Source of the DNA: Chaenocephalus aceratus
Lineage: Eukaryota; Chordata; Actinopteri; Perciformes; Channichthyidae
Assembly: GCA_023974075.1 (NCBI GenBank)
Contig: JAMFTG010000129.1
Location: 258,501-322,500, forward strand
Direction: 5' to 3'
Length of the DNA stretch: 64,000 nucleotides
A program made the translations under genes and the position numbers. Under the pieces are notes generated by a model, which worked only from the letters and a program-made list of their open reading frames with translations, did not search any database and was not told where the DNA came from. Positions 26,941 through 36,560 of this stretch are shown here, piece by piece. Within the stretch, counting starts at the first letter, position 1, and each line of letters opens with the position of its first letter.

Positions 26941-27329
26941 TTAAAGGTAGCTATGTAAGTTTGAGAAACCGGCTCGAGATACACTTTTTTGTTATATTCC
27001 ATGGAATGCTCTTAACATCCCGATAGCAATGAATATCTGAAGTGCTTTGACAAAAAATCCATAAGAAAATGTCATCAGTGGAAGCCGTGGCACTGTAAAA
27101 AGCACGACCAATCATCTGAGCCGGCTCGGCTAAAGTAACTGGATGTCCTACCTGCCTGTCAGCCTTCCATCTGGGCACAAACTTATCTCGTGCCCTCATT
27201 GGTCATGAGCGCGTTCGTGTGTGTTGGAGGAGGGGCTCTGTGAGGAAGTGGCAGATTTTCTCCGGTCGTGTATTTTCAAATTCTAGCGATCTCGAGCCGG
27301 TTTCTCAAACTTACATACCCTACCTTTAA
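26941..27329 (+). mobile_element. TTAA MITE (AGGTGGGGTAGGTA family), copy 4
   Basis: Complete copy flanked by TTAA on both sides, with GAGAAACCGGCTCGAGATAC at left and CTCGAGCCGGTTTCTCAAAC at right. It shares the same ordered interior words as copies 1 and 2, including GAAGCCGTGG and GGGCACAAACTTATCTCGTG. Confidence 0.9.
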
Positions 27330-28822
27330 ATACATTTAAATATGTGATTTTAGTATCTTAACAACACCAAATAGGCCTTATGAACTCTTCTAATGCCAAG
27401 TCAGAAGCAGAGAGGGCAGTTGCTGCTAGTGTGCTAAGCTATTTGTTTATTAATTAAAATAGTTGTTTTCTATTTAAGATAGCAGGTTTGAAATGACTGG
27501 TTTTAGATTTAACTTTAGCTAGCTAGCTAGGCTACCTAACCAGCTATAGTTTACAGTTGGTGTTTAGCTTAGCTGTGAGTTCAAAATAAGATGGACCTTT
27601 ATTTATCCCTGGGGAAGTTCAGGTATTCAGGTTTGCGGTTTGAGCTAGCCTTTAGCATCTTAGCTCAAACGGTGGTCACAGCTAATTTGCTGCTTTTAAA
27701 TAAATAACTTTGGTTAACTTGAAACATGTTCAATGGTAAAACAGACACAAAGACTAAGTCTGTAAGCCTATTGCTTTTTAGCTTCGTATCTTAAGCTTCG
27801 ACAGATTGATTGGTATTAATCGTCTTATACTCTTGGCAAGAACGCAAATACATTTAGTGCTCATAATATTCCTCTAATCCTCTAACATTAATCTTACATT
27901 ATGTGTCGTCATGAAACCCGAAAGGGCTTCATGAGAATCTAATGTGTTTACTCTTCTCTGGAACCGGCCGATCCATCACAAAGGTGGCATTCATGGCTTC
28001 CTGGTGCTGTGAAATCAGCACATGGGAATAAAACTGGATCGACCAGAGAGTCACCGGGACACAGCTGACTGCAAAATGCAAATACTGTGAGCACAAAGAG
28101 CGAGTCAGCAGAGAAGCACACTTCCTTTATAATCCATCTCCCCCTTTCAATTCACCTGAGGCGTCTCTTCTGGCAGAACAATAGCCTCCACCTGATCTGA
28201 TTTCTACCTGGCGTAACCTTTCTCTGCGGGGCCTCTTCACAGGGGCTTCCTTTGTTGAAGCAAGATGGAGGATCAGTCAAACGGGCTGGAGGAACAATGA
28301 TTCTCATTCATCCGAAGCAAACCTACGGAGCAGGCAGCATGAAGTTTACATTTCACACCCCATGAGAAATATCTAGTGTCTCCGACCTTTACTGCTCATT
28401 GATAACAGCAAGCTTAAAAATGCAAAGCTTATCTTATATTATAACACCTCTTTTCTAGAATATTCCCTGCCAAGGACGTTATGTAAGACGAGTTTGAAGC
28501 CGCCTTGGCAGAGAGACATGTTTTCCTGCCGCTTATCTACCCGTAATCACCTTGGGTGTTAGCAAAGACGACAGATAAAGTCCGCTTTGTGTCTTTTCAA
28601 CAACAGGAGCTTTGTGTCAGCCAGGAGGGATGAAACAATACAGGGATAAGCAGCCATAAAGTACATTCCTTCGTAACACTACATGCAAAAACAGCAAGAA
28701 GCCAGGTTGGGGTTCAACATCTCTGCTGATGTAGGTTAAAGTTCCCAACTTGGAGAACTGAAGTTAACAGGACAGCAAAGCAGAACAGAAACACATTTCT
28801 GCAAGTCTTTTTAAATATTTCC
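27330..28822. other. Unique DNA, candidate conserved non-coding segment
   Basis: 27330-27900 contains loose TTAGCTTAGC words. 27930-28700 is repeat-free with moderate GC and no exon, including AAATGCAAATACTG near 28075. It may be regulatory, but this is inferred from texture only. Confidence 0.3.
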
Positions 28823-28866
28823 CTTAGAGTTGTCACACGGTCAGATTGCACTATCTACACTATTAC
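28823..28866. repeat. 44-bp direct repeat, left copy
   Basis: Begins CTTAGAGTTGTCACACGG and ends ATCTACACTATTAC. It matches 29501-29544 with a single G/A difference, and the two copies bracket the MITE at 28866-29500. Confidence 0.95.
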
Positions 28867-29500
28867 GGCCCGTCTACACTACAGCGTCGACAGCGTCGAA
28901 AGCTCCAATCTGCCCATTCACTTTCAATGGGGTGACGTCACGTAGCCGCGCTTTTTCGCCGAACTGAATTGTGGGTAGCAGAGCGGTCCGTCTCAGGCGT
29001 CTCAGGCGACAGAAGTTGAACAATGTTCAACTTCTGTCGCCTGAGACGCCGGAGTAGCCAGCGCCAGCCAATCAAATCCCGTTTCCCAAAATCTGACAGC
29101 TGAAGCCGTAGCCAATCAAACCGCGTCTAAGCTGGGAGAGATATCCCGCCGTTCATTTCTATATTTCAAAAAAAGTCGGAGGAGAAACTAACTATCGCCG
29201 TAGCAAATCACCCGGTTTTGTATGACCAGACCCTCTTCCCCTACCGGGATACAAACCAGAGGAGCCAGGCATGGAGGGAGGTGGCAGAGGCAGTGGGGGA
29301 AACTGGTAGGTTTTCGCCTGTTTGGGGAGTTTATATATATATATATATTGCTCGCATAAAATCCCCGGGGGTTTTTGCTTTGTATGTCGGGGGCGGGAGA
29401 TTCATCTGATTGGTTGTTGGCCGTGTTGCTTGAATAAAATCCCCAAGCTCCAGACACGCCCAGCTCCAAGCTTCTTTTGGAGCTGTAGTGTGGACGCTGA
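28866..29500 (+). mobile_element. PIF/Harbinger-like MITE, copy 1
   Basis: Left end CGGCCCGTCTACACTACAGC and right end GGAGCTGTAGTGTGGACGCT are imperfect inverted repeats. The copy at 57890-58452 is inverted, so the two match on opposite strands. The interior shares GGAGAAACTAACTATCGCC, CAAATCACCCGGTTTTGTAT and a short (AT)n. Copy 1 additionally holds a 55-bp perfect palindrome. The other copy is flanked by TAA duplications, supporting the superfamily. Confidence 0.8.
28996..29050. repeat. 55-bp perfect palindrome
   Basis: Arms of 27 bp (28996-29022 and 29024-29050) are exact reverse complements around one A at 29023. The left arm starts GGCGTCTCAGGCGACAG and ends AAGTTGAACA. The homologous MITE at 57890 lacks this symmetry, so it arose in this copy. 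Confidence 0.97.
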
Positions 29501-29544
29501 CTTAGAGTTGTCACACGATCAGATTGCACTATCTACACTATTAC
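29501..29544. repeat. 44-bp direct repeat, right copy
   Basis: CTTAGAGTTGTCACACGATC through CTATTAC matches 28823-28866 with one mismatch. It lies between the MITE and the region leading to the copia-like element. Confidence 0.95.
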
Positions 29545-29750
29545 TGTGTCCGATAGAATCTAAGATAATGACACTATCAGGATATCTATACAAAATCGGA
29601 TGGAAAAATGCTCCGTCAAATTTTAACTTTGTTATTGTCTCTTATGCGGCAAATTAATTACATTTAAAATGAAGTGGCGTGTTTCTTCTGTCCGTTAGCA
29701 TACTTACAAGCTACTTTGGTTGACTGCCAACGTGGAGACTTCTGCTGAAT

Positions 29751-30590
29751 ATGATGTCTCACGCAACAGGTTATGGGCCCAGTCAAGGAGGCCAAAGGTG
29801 GTTTAAGTTGTTATTCGACGGTGACGAGAAAAACTTTGAGTTATGGGAGACGAGGTTTTTGGCGCACATGGAACTGCGCGGCCTCAGTGAAGTTATCCTG
29901 GAAGAGCCAGCGGTAGACTACAACGACGAACAAGCACTTGCAGTGTCTAGATAATAAGAGTTTATCACTCATAATGAGAGACGCGAAACGAGATGGAAGA
30001 AAAGCGTTGGCAATACTCCGAGAGCACTACGCAGGAAAGGACACACCACGAGTCGTGAGCCTGTACTGTGAACTCTCTTCTCTCCACAAAGCAAGCAACG
30101 AGACTGTTACTGATTATATTATTCGAGCGGAGACTATATTCACGTCTTTGAGAAGGGCCGAAGAAAACATCAGTGACGGGTTTCAGATCGCCATGGTAGT
30201 GAAGGGGTTACCGGACTCGTTCAACCCGTTTGTCGTGCGCGTCACTCAAACCACGACCGTCTAACGTTCGGTGAGTTCAAAGCTAAACTGCGGAGCTATG
30301 AGAGCACTGACAAATATAGGACGAGTTACATGAATGCGGACGAGGACGGCGTTATGAGGACTAGCGGGGCGAGGACACGAGGACGTGGAAGAGGGAAGAA
30401 GATGGACTTAGCCGACACTGAATGCTACACATGCGGAAAGATGGGGCATATGGCTAGGACATGCCCTGACGAGATCCAAGCGAGGCGAGAGGAGCGACGG
30501 TGGGACACGCCACACCGAGGAAGGGGCCGAGGCCGAGGCAGAGGGCTGGGCCGTGATCAGGTGAAGAAGGCAGACGGAGACACGGAGGAT
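29751..30590 (+). pseudogene. copia gag with CCHC zinc knuckle (frameshifted)
   Basis: The first frame starts MMSHATGYGPSQGG and carries a WFKLLFDGDEKNFELWETRF segment typical of the copia gag N-terminus. It breaks by frameshift near 29940. The next frame (29938-30264) continues with the gag helical region (IIRAETIFTSLRRAEEN, VVKGLPDSF), then a second shift near 30255 moves into the frame running on to protease. A zinc knuckle CYTCGKMGHMARTC (C-x2-C-x4-H-x4-C) lies at about 30423-30465, preceded by a GRGRGKK-type basic stretch. The product would package RNA in a virus-like particle in an active element. Here at least two indels prevent that. Confidence 0.9.
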
Positions 30591-31257
30591 GATACCGGTG
30601 CATCATTCTTTTTCAAAATAAGTGACTGTCAAAATGAAGTAGGAAATAAGAGAGGTCTTATGGTCGACTGTGGTGCCACGACACACATGATTAATGACCC
30701 GGCAAAGTTTAAGACAATCGATAAGAGCTTCAGACCCGAGGACCATGTGATAGATCTGGCAGATGGAACGAAAACGACCGGGATGGCGAAGATGAGAGGA
30801 GAAGCCGAAGTTGTTCTGCTCGACAGCGAGGGACGGCAAGTGAAAACGAGGCTCAAACGAGCGCTTTACATCCCATCTTTTCCACAGGACATTTTCTCCG
30901 TGAAAGCAGCGACAGCCGGCGGAGCTGAGGTCCGCTTCAAGGACGGTGATGATTGGCTGATTCATCAAAATGGTACTAAGTTTAAAATGGATGCGTATGG
31001 TAGGCTATATTACCTTAGCACAGTTGAGGATGAAAATACTGGTGATGTTTGTAATGGTTATCATGACACCCAGACATGGCATAGAATACTTGGTCATTGT
31101 AATTTTGAGGATGTGTCTAAACTTGAGAAAGTGGTTTAAAGGTATGTCGATCAAAGGGAAACATGACATGTCTAACCATAACTGTGAAACATGTACGCAG
31201 GGAACATTTACTCAAAGTAGAAACAGGCAGGCGATGCAAAAGCTAAGACAGTACTCA
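30591..31257 (+). pseudogene. copia protease and GAG-pre-integrase region
   Basis: In frame with the zinc knuckle, LMVDCGATTHMIN (about 30657-30695) is the aspartic protease active-site loop. The usual D-S/T-G is D-C-G here, which may reduce activity. Downstream RALYIPSFPQDIFSV fits the copia protease C-terminal part. TWHRILGHCNFEDVSKLEKV then begins the GAG-pre-integrase HHCC zinc region, whose CETC half falls in another frame after a one-base shift near 31135. That shift creates the stop at 31137-31139. Confidence 0.9.
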
Positions 31258-32060
31258 AGCTAGTACACACAGACCTATGCGGTCCAATAGAACCAGCAGA
31301 TAAAGACGGGTACAGATATGCAATAGCATCTACTGATGATTATAGTGGGATGACTTTATCAAAGCAAAGAGTGATACAGCAAAAGCTACTGAAACATTCA
31401 TAGCGGATTCTGCTCCATATGGACACATTACGTGCATAAGATCTGATAACGGTACTGAATTCCCTGGGCATGAGTTTCAAACTTTACTTAGGACGAAAGG
31501 GATAAGGCACGAGACAAGTGCCCCATACTCAATACTGTTGAAGACTTTTCTTTTTGTCGCTGCTTTTAATTGAACTATTCACATCTTAAACTGCACTGTA
31601 ACTTTTATCCATGTATTTTTCCTTTTAATGTTTATTTTATTAGCTTTTCTTTTTTAATGCTTAATGTCTTTCATTTTTTGTAAAGCACTTTGAATTGCCT
31701 TGCGTTGAAAAGTGCTATATAAATAAACTTGCCTTGCCTTGCCTTGCTCACCTCACCAGAACGGTACCGCTGAGAGAGGTTGCAGGACTTTATTTGAGAT
31801 GTCACGACGCATGCTATTGGAGAGTAACCTCCCAAAGCAGTTATGGACATATGCTGTACCGGCAGCAGCACAGATACGCAACAGGTGTTACTGTAAGCGT
31901 CGAGAGCCGACACCATACCGTGTTCTTACTGGCAAAACACCCAACTTGTCCAACGTGAAAATATTTGGCCGTGAATGCTACGGGTATAAACAGGATAAGA
32001 AGAAGCTAGATTCTAGAATGTGCAACGGGTATTTTTGTAGGATACGGCAAATATAGCCCA
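31258..32060 (+). pseudogene. copia integrase core, split by a LINE
   Basis: LVHTDLCGPIEPADKDGYRY gives the first catalytic Asp and IRSDNGTEFPGHEF the second. After the inserted LINE fragment (31532-31746), PHQNGTAERGCRTLFEMSRR supplies the catalytic Glu, so all three DDE residues can be read but not from one frame. Further matches follow through WTYAVPAAAQIRNRC and KIFGRECYGYKQDKKKLDSR. One-base shifts occur near 31350 and after 32030. Confidence 0.9.
31532..31746 (+). mobile_element. LINE 3'-end fragment inserted in copia integrase
   Basis: TTGTCGCTGCTTTTAATTGA, AACTGCACTGTAACTTTTA and AAAGCACTTTGAATTG match the LINE 3' end at 49330-49510 nearly word for word. It ends in a (CTTGC)n-type tail after ATAAATAAACTTGCCTTGCC. 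CTCA occurs at both borders as a minimal target duplication. It separates the second Asp from the catalytic Glu of the host integrase. Extreme 5' truncation is normal for LINE retrotransposition. Confidence 0.85.
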
Positions 32061-32211
32061 GCGTTCCAAGTATTTTATCCCGAGACAGGGAAAGTCCTGA
32101 AACATAGGCTGGTAAAATGTATCACAAAGAGTAGTGCAGATAGTCAGATTCAGACAAATCATAATATGGATTTTGACACTTATGGAGAAACTATTCCCAC
32201 AACACCAGCAG

Positions 32212-32764
32212 TGCACTGAGATTTGTGACAAACTGTAAAGCATTAACCCATCACTGCACCCTGTATGCAAGGGCAGGTTTGCCTTCACTAACTGTACGGA
32301 GGCTCAGTCACTGGTACATGTTTATATACAAAGCCATGTTAGGGAAACTTCCATCTTATATCTGCTCCCTGATCTCACGGAGAATTGTAAGTGGCTACTG
32401 CCTGAGATCGAATGCTGTGGTTTTATTAAATGTCCCAACTGCTAGGACTGTCTTAGGGAAGACAGCTTTTAGATGCGCAGCTCCTCTGTCTTGGAACAGT
32501 CTGCAAATTAAATGGAAACTGAACAATCTGGTGCCACTAAATGTTTTTAAAGCTCGGTTGGATGCTACTCAATCAGAAGCTATTGGTACCTGTTCATGTG
32601 GATAATTTTGTAAATTATGCTGGATGATGTCCTTTTGTTGTTCTATTTATGTTTTTATGTTTCATGTGGAACTACTTGAACAGGTCTCCCTTGGAAAAGA
32701 GATCAATGATCTCAATGGGATTTATCTGTATAAATAAAGGTTTGAAATGAAATGAAATGAAATG
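32212..32764 (+). mobile_element. 5'-truncated LINE with 11-bp target duplication
   Basis: Flanked by AACACCAGCAG at 32201-32211 and 32765-32775, and ends in (AAATG)n after TAAATAAAGGTTTGAAATG, a LINE-type 3' tail. A frame at 32225-32605 reads RRLSHWYMFIYKAMLGKLPS, APLSWNSLQIKWKLNNL and FKARLDA, the C-terminal region seen in CR1/L2/Rex1-type LINE polyproteins. Only the C-terminus and 3'UTR are present. The clade is not fixed. Confidence 0.9.
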
Positions 32765-33036
32765 AACACCAGCAGGGACAAACATGGTGAACCAGAACCA
32801 GAGAGAGCCTAATGTGGGTGGACAGTCCTATAGTGAGGAGAATATCGAGGCAGTCAGATCCAGACAGATGGTACTCAAAGAGAACAGGCAGAGAGTGCAC
32901 GACGCTATCCCACGAGACAAAGAAACGCTCCAGAATATTTAATGGAGTATCAGTGTAAGGCTGATTGTAATGATGAAGGTGAAAATGTAGATTATTGACG
33001 TACCCAAAACATACATGCAGACTGGAGGCTCTAGGA

Positions 33037-33835
33037 AATCACAAATGTGGGCTGATGCAATGAAAGAGGAGATAAACTCTTTAACAGAGAATGAGACCTT
33101 CAGTCTGACCGCACTGCCAAAGGGCAAGCAAGCAGTGGGAGGTCGTTGGGTATATGCAGTAAAGGAAAGCCAGATATGTAGCTAAAGGCTATAGTCAAGT
33201 AGAGGGAATTGATTACAAGGAAACTTTTTCACCGACAGCAAATATGACTTCTGTACGTACATTGATGCAGACGGCTATACGGGAGGATCTTATCCTACAC
33301 CAAATGGATGTGAAGACAGCTTATCTCCATGCACCAATAGACTGCGAGTTATATATGGAACAGCCCGAAGGTTTTGAGGCAGAAAACAGGGGAACACTTA
33401 GTGTGCAAACTTAACAAGTCATTGTATGGTTTAAAGCAATCCGGGCGAAACTGGAACAAGTTACGGCATGATGTCTACAGAAAAGAGTCTGAGAACGAAA
33501 GAGTTATTCTGTTGATATGGGTAGATGACCTACTTAGTGATGTCAAAGAGATGTTGAAGAGGAAGTTTAAAATGAAAGATTTGGGTGAACTTAAACACTT
33601 CCTAGGCATCGACTTTACACGGAGGGAGGGGGAGATCAAAATGAGCCAAAAGAGACACATAGCAAAGATGCTAGAGAGGTTTGGCATGTCAAGGTCAAAC
33701 CAAGGTCAACGCCATGCGAGCAAAAGTTACATTTTGACACTGAGGGTGAAGTTATCGATTCAACCGGATACAGAGAGATAGTAGGTAGCTTGATATACAT
33801 TATGACATGTACTAGACCTGATCTGAGCTGATTGT
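33037..33835 (+). pseudogene. copia reverse transcriptase (internal deletion, frameshifts)
   Basis: Matches begin with WADAMKEEINSLTENETF and GGRWVYAVKE, then a shift, then VAKGYSQVEGIDYKETFSP and DVKTAYLHAPIDCELYMEQP, which holds the first catalytic Asp. SLYGLKQSGRNWNKL follows in the frame 33374-33781. The palm motif reads LIWVDDLL at about 33514-33537 instead of the usual Y-V-D-D, and the stretch normally before it is missing. MKDLGELKHFLGIDFTR then matches the thumb-side region. A stop at 33779-33781 and a shift lead into RNase H. Confidence 0.9.
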
Positions 33836-34392
33836 GAGTAAACTATCACAACACTTAGCAGAACCAAAACAACAACATTGGGCTGCAGCAAGACAACTGT
33901 TGAGGTATCTAAAGAGTACAATAGACCAAGAGCTACATGACAAGAAAAGTGAGGAAAGCCTAAAGCATGAGGGATACGGTGATGCTGATTGGGCAGCCGA
34001 TCAAAATGATAGGAGAAGCACAACTGGATATTGTTTCAGCTTAACTGAAAATGGTCCAGTTATATCCTGGAAAAGCAGGAAGCAGCCAACAGTGGCGCTA
34101 TCGACCTGTGAGGCCGAGTACATGGCATTAGCGGGTAGACCGTAATAGCCCACATGTACCAGTGAAGATATATGAGGACAACCAGGGAGCGATAGCTCTA
34201 TCAAAAAACCCTGTATCCAGACAGAGAAGCAAGCATGTAGACATCAAATACCATTTTGTACGATCTGCACATGCTGAGGGGAAGATATCTATTACATATT
34301 GTCCTACTGCAGATATGGTAGCTGGTGTCCTAACCAAGCCGTTGACAAAGGCACAATTTGACAAGTTCAAAGGGTATTTGTTTGGAGAGTAA
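33836..34392 (+). pseudogene. copia RNase H
   Basis: YGDADWAADQNDRRSTTGY contains the first catalytic Asp. VALSTCEAEYMAL supplies the Glu, and after a shift near 34135 KIYEDNQGAIALSKNP supplies the next Asp. The terminal segment HVDIKYHFVR, ADMVAGVLTKPL and FDKFKGYLFG, with a stop at 34390-34392, is the normal copia pol C-terminus. The interrupted frame means it is non-functional. Confidence 0.92.
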
Positions 34393-34500
34393 TGTAAATT
34401 GCAGGTTTAAAAATTGAACACTGCTAGAGAAGCTTTTGTTTTGTTTATTTGGATTATGTGTACCACTGTAGAGAGTTATCAACATGTCTTTGAGTGGGAG

Positions 34501-34688
34501 TGTTGAGCATATTTGTACAATAACAAAGTCATGTTTCAGTTCATGTGTATGACATCATCAGAATGTGCCTGAAACGTGGTGATGTTAATGAGCACAATGA
34601 CAATGACACAGATGTAACTGGTAAAGACACTGCTTAATTTCCAGGGCACACACAGTGACGTCACGAGCTACCCACAATGCAACACGCG

Positions 34689-34690
<2 letters not shown>
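34501..34690 (+). mobile_element. Possible 3' LTR of the copia element
   Basis: Starts TGTTGAGCATATTTGTACAA immediately after a purine tract, as expected for an LTR. It contains TGTATGACATCATCAG. The right boundary is not determinable because no second LTR is available for comparison. It may end near 34640 or in the AT tract. Confidence 0.4.

Positions 34691-34741
<51 letters not shown>
34691..34741. repeat. (AT)n microsatellite
   Basis: About 25 AT units. Directly afterwards GGAGGTGCAAATATCCT and GGAAGTGCAAATATAAA form two imperfect tandem words. Confidence 0.95.
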
Positions 34742-34745
<4 letters not shown>

Positions 34746-34862
34746 TGCCATTTTCTTGGAGGTGCAAATATCCTGGAAGTGCAAATATAAACAGCTAGCT
34801 AACGTAGCCAGGCAGAGCGCACAAGGTTTTTTTTCTGAATTAACGACCGAAGAAATCGCTGC

Positions 34863-35038
34863 ATGTCTTCGGATTACATCTCTGGACTTGAGGGGTGTGC
34901 TTTAGGTCGTTACCAGCGTGAACTAGAGCTGTGTGGGTTGTCGGATTGCCCTTACAGACTGCCTGCAGATGTATGGAAAAACGACAGTGGCCTTCGTCGA
35001 TTGTGGCTGCATCTACGTCTAATTTCTGGAAACACCAG
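34863..35038 (+). CDS. Candidate first exon, possibly from a transposon
   Basis: An ATG at 34863 opens 58 codons plus two bases ending at a good donor (CCAG then GTGAAT at 35039). The peptide begins MSSDYISGLEGCALGRYQ and includes RELELCGLSDCPYRLPADVW. I have a weak recollection of similar N-termini in fish transposon proteins that carry a YqaJ-type nuclease domain (associated with ISL2EU elements), but this is not certain and no downstream nuclease exon was found. It could be an orphan exon fragment or a chance frame. Confidence 0.4.
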
Positions 35039-36149
35039 GTGAATACCCCACTTGTCACAATAATATTATCATGCCATTGCATATATGTGGTATTTTAGAG
35101 TTGACTAGATATTGATTAAGGCAATAGACTATGATATTCAGTACAGGAAGCTTAGCAACACCTAGACGGTGTACGGCTGCTTGCACCTCGCGTAAAACGG
35201 CGGATACCAGAAGTACGGTGTCGCGCTCGGCCCAATACCCGTATGTGTGTGTGAAAGAATGAGGTTTGATATCCCTGAATATGAACAGTGGTTTTGCTCA
35301 GAGTCAGGCTGAAATCTTTTAACATCTTTACGGCTCATTCCAACCTACATGCTGCCAAAGTGCGGAGAAAACTGTGAGATCCGGAGAGCGAAAAAAAAAA
35401 CACAAAACCAACTGCTGACACAGAGTCTATCAAACTGAGATTTGTCTCCGCGTTTTATGAGGCCGCGGGGAGGTTCGTCTGCACGCCTGTCTCCGCGGAG
35501 CATCCATTTGTTTTAACTTTGCGGTAAAAAGTGCCTCCGACAGCCAAGACTCCTGACTTCCTATTACATAAAAATGCCTGGGAGGCGGTTGAGCTGAGGA
35601 GGATTTTAAGACATTGGATGAGACGAGAAGAGACAGGGAGACATGAAATGGGCAGAGGAACGAGACGGAAACAAAGAGGGGAGTACATGCAGCTTGCTTT
35701 CCACGGGGGAAGCAGCCTGGAAAAATAATTGTGAGAGGAGACAGAAGAAAGCCACTAATGACAGCAAGACAATAAAAACTGGCCGCTACTGTAGCGTCTT
35801 CCCAGCCAGAATGACAACAACGCAGGGACAGACAGGACGGGCTATAGAGGGATTAAACAGCTCACCCGCAGCACCTGAAAATAGGGCTTTGTCTGGGAAT
35901 AGACTGTTATTAGGGTGTCTAAACACAGCTCTGTTCCGGCACCTCCTAGACTCGGAGGAATGGCTGCTGGCTAATTGGGCGGTCAGGAGGATTTTTGACA
36001 AGCAGTGAATAGAAATCTGAATAATGAGGCTGAATTATATGTTACATGCGGCTGAGAATAAATCCTTGTAAATACAAATGTACTTGGACGGGAATCATTA
36101 TTGCCTAAACAGTAATGATACAAATATGCAGCAAACCAAACGATGTGAT
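35039..36149. other. Unique DNA
   Basis: A 121-codon frame at 35643-36008 has no recognised domain. The region 35740-36060 is repeat-free and may be conserved non-coding DNA. No splice-supported exon was found. Confidence 0.35.
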
Positions 36150-36560
36150 TTAAAGGGGCCCTACTGTGCTTATTTTCAGTTATAGTATGTAGTGTCAATA
36201 CTGTGACATGTCTCCATGCTTTCATGTTCAAAAAGCTCTTTATTTTTCTCATACTGCCTGTGCTGCAGCACCTCTTTTCACCCTCTGTCTGAAACCAGAG
36301 CCCAGTCTGCTCTGATTGGTTAGCTGGCCAGCTCTGTTGTGATAGGTCAACCGCTTAGAGATGTCCAAAACTTTAGCCTATCACGTACAATGTGTCGGAG
36401 CGCTAGCCAATAGTGGAGCGAGTGTTATGTAGTGATGTCACTATGTTCAGGAAATAACCAAAGGAGTCCAATGGAGGTGTTTCAGGCAGGGGGAGGGGGG
36501 GGGGTTTAGCCTTCAGACCATTTACATGCACAACAACCTATAGCATACAACATTGAGGAA
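36150..36560 (+). mobile_element. TTAA-end MITE (AGGGGCCCTACTGTGC family), copy A
   Basis: Begins TTAAAGGGGCCCTACTGTGC. Interior words CATGCTTTCATGTTCA, AAAAGCTCTTTATTTTTC, CTGAAACCAGAGCCCAGTC and TGGTTAGCTGGCC are found inverted in the element at 56088-56560. The right end (TCAGACCATTTACATGCAC) is recognisable but the last bases have decayed. Confidence 0.75.

Larger units (their letters stand above)
29751..34500 (+). mobile_element. Decayed Ty1/copia LTR retrotransposon, internal region
   Basis: Domains occur in copia order: gag, CCHC zinc knuckle, protease, GAG-pre-integrase zinc region, integrase, reverse transcriptase, RNase H. Integrase before reverse transcriptase distinguishes copia from gypsy-type and retroviral elements. 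A purine tract TGAGTGGGAG (34491-34500) followed by TGTTGAGCATATTTG looks like a polypurine tract and start of the 3' LTR. No matching 5' LTR is seen upstream of gag, so the left end is lost or not recognisable. Two LINEs are inserted (31532-31746 and 32212-32764). Several frameshifts and stops make it inactive. Copia elements are known but sparse in fish genomes. Confidence 0.93.

Noticed and set aside
29188..29657. Frames of ~110 codons on both strands across the Harbinger-like MITE
   Set aside because: They cross the MITE's AT tract and end repeats. The paralogous frame at 57911-58213 is equally uninterpretable, and no transposase motif is present.
35643..36008. 121-codon plus-strand frame
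   Set aside because: No recognisable domain, no splice evidence and ordinary composition. Treated as a chance frame in unique DNA.
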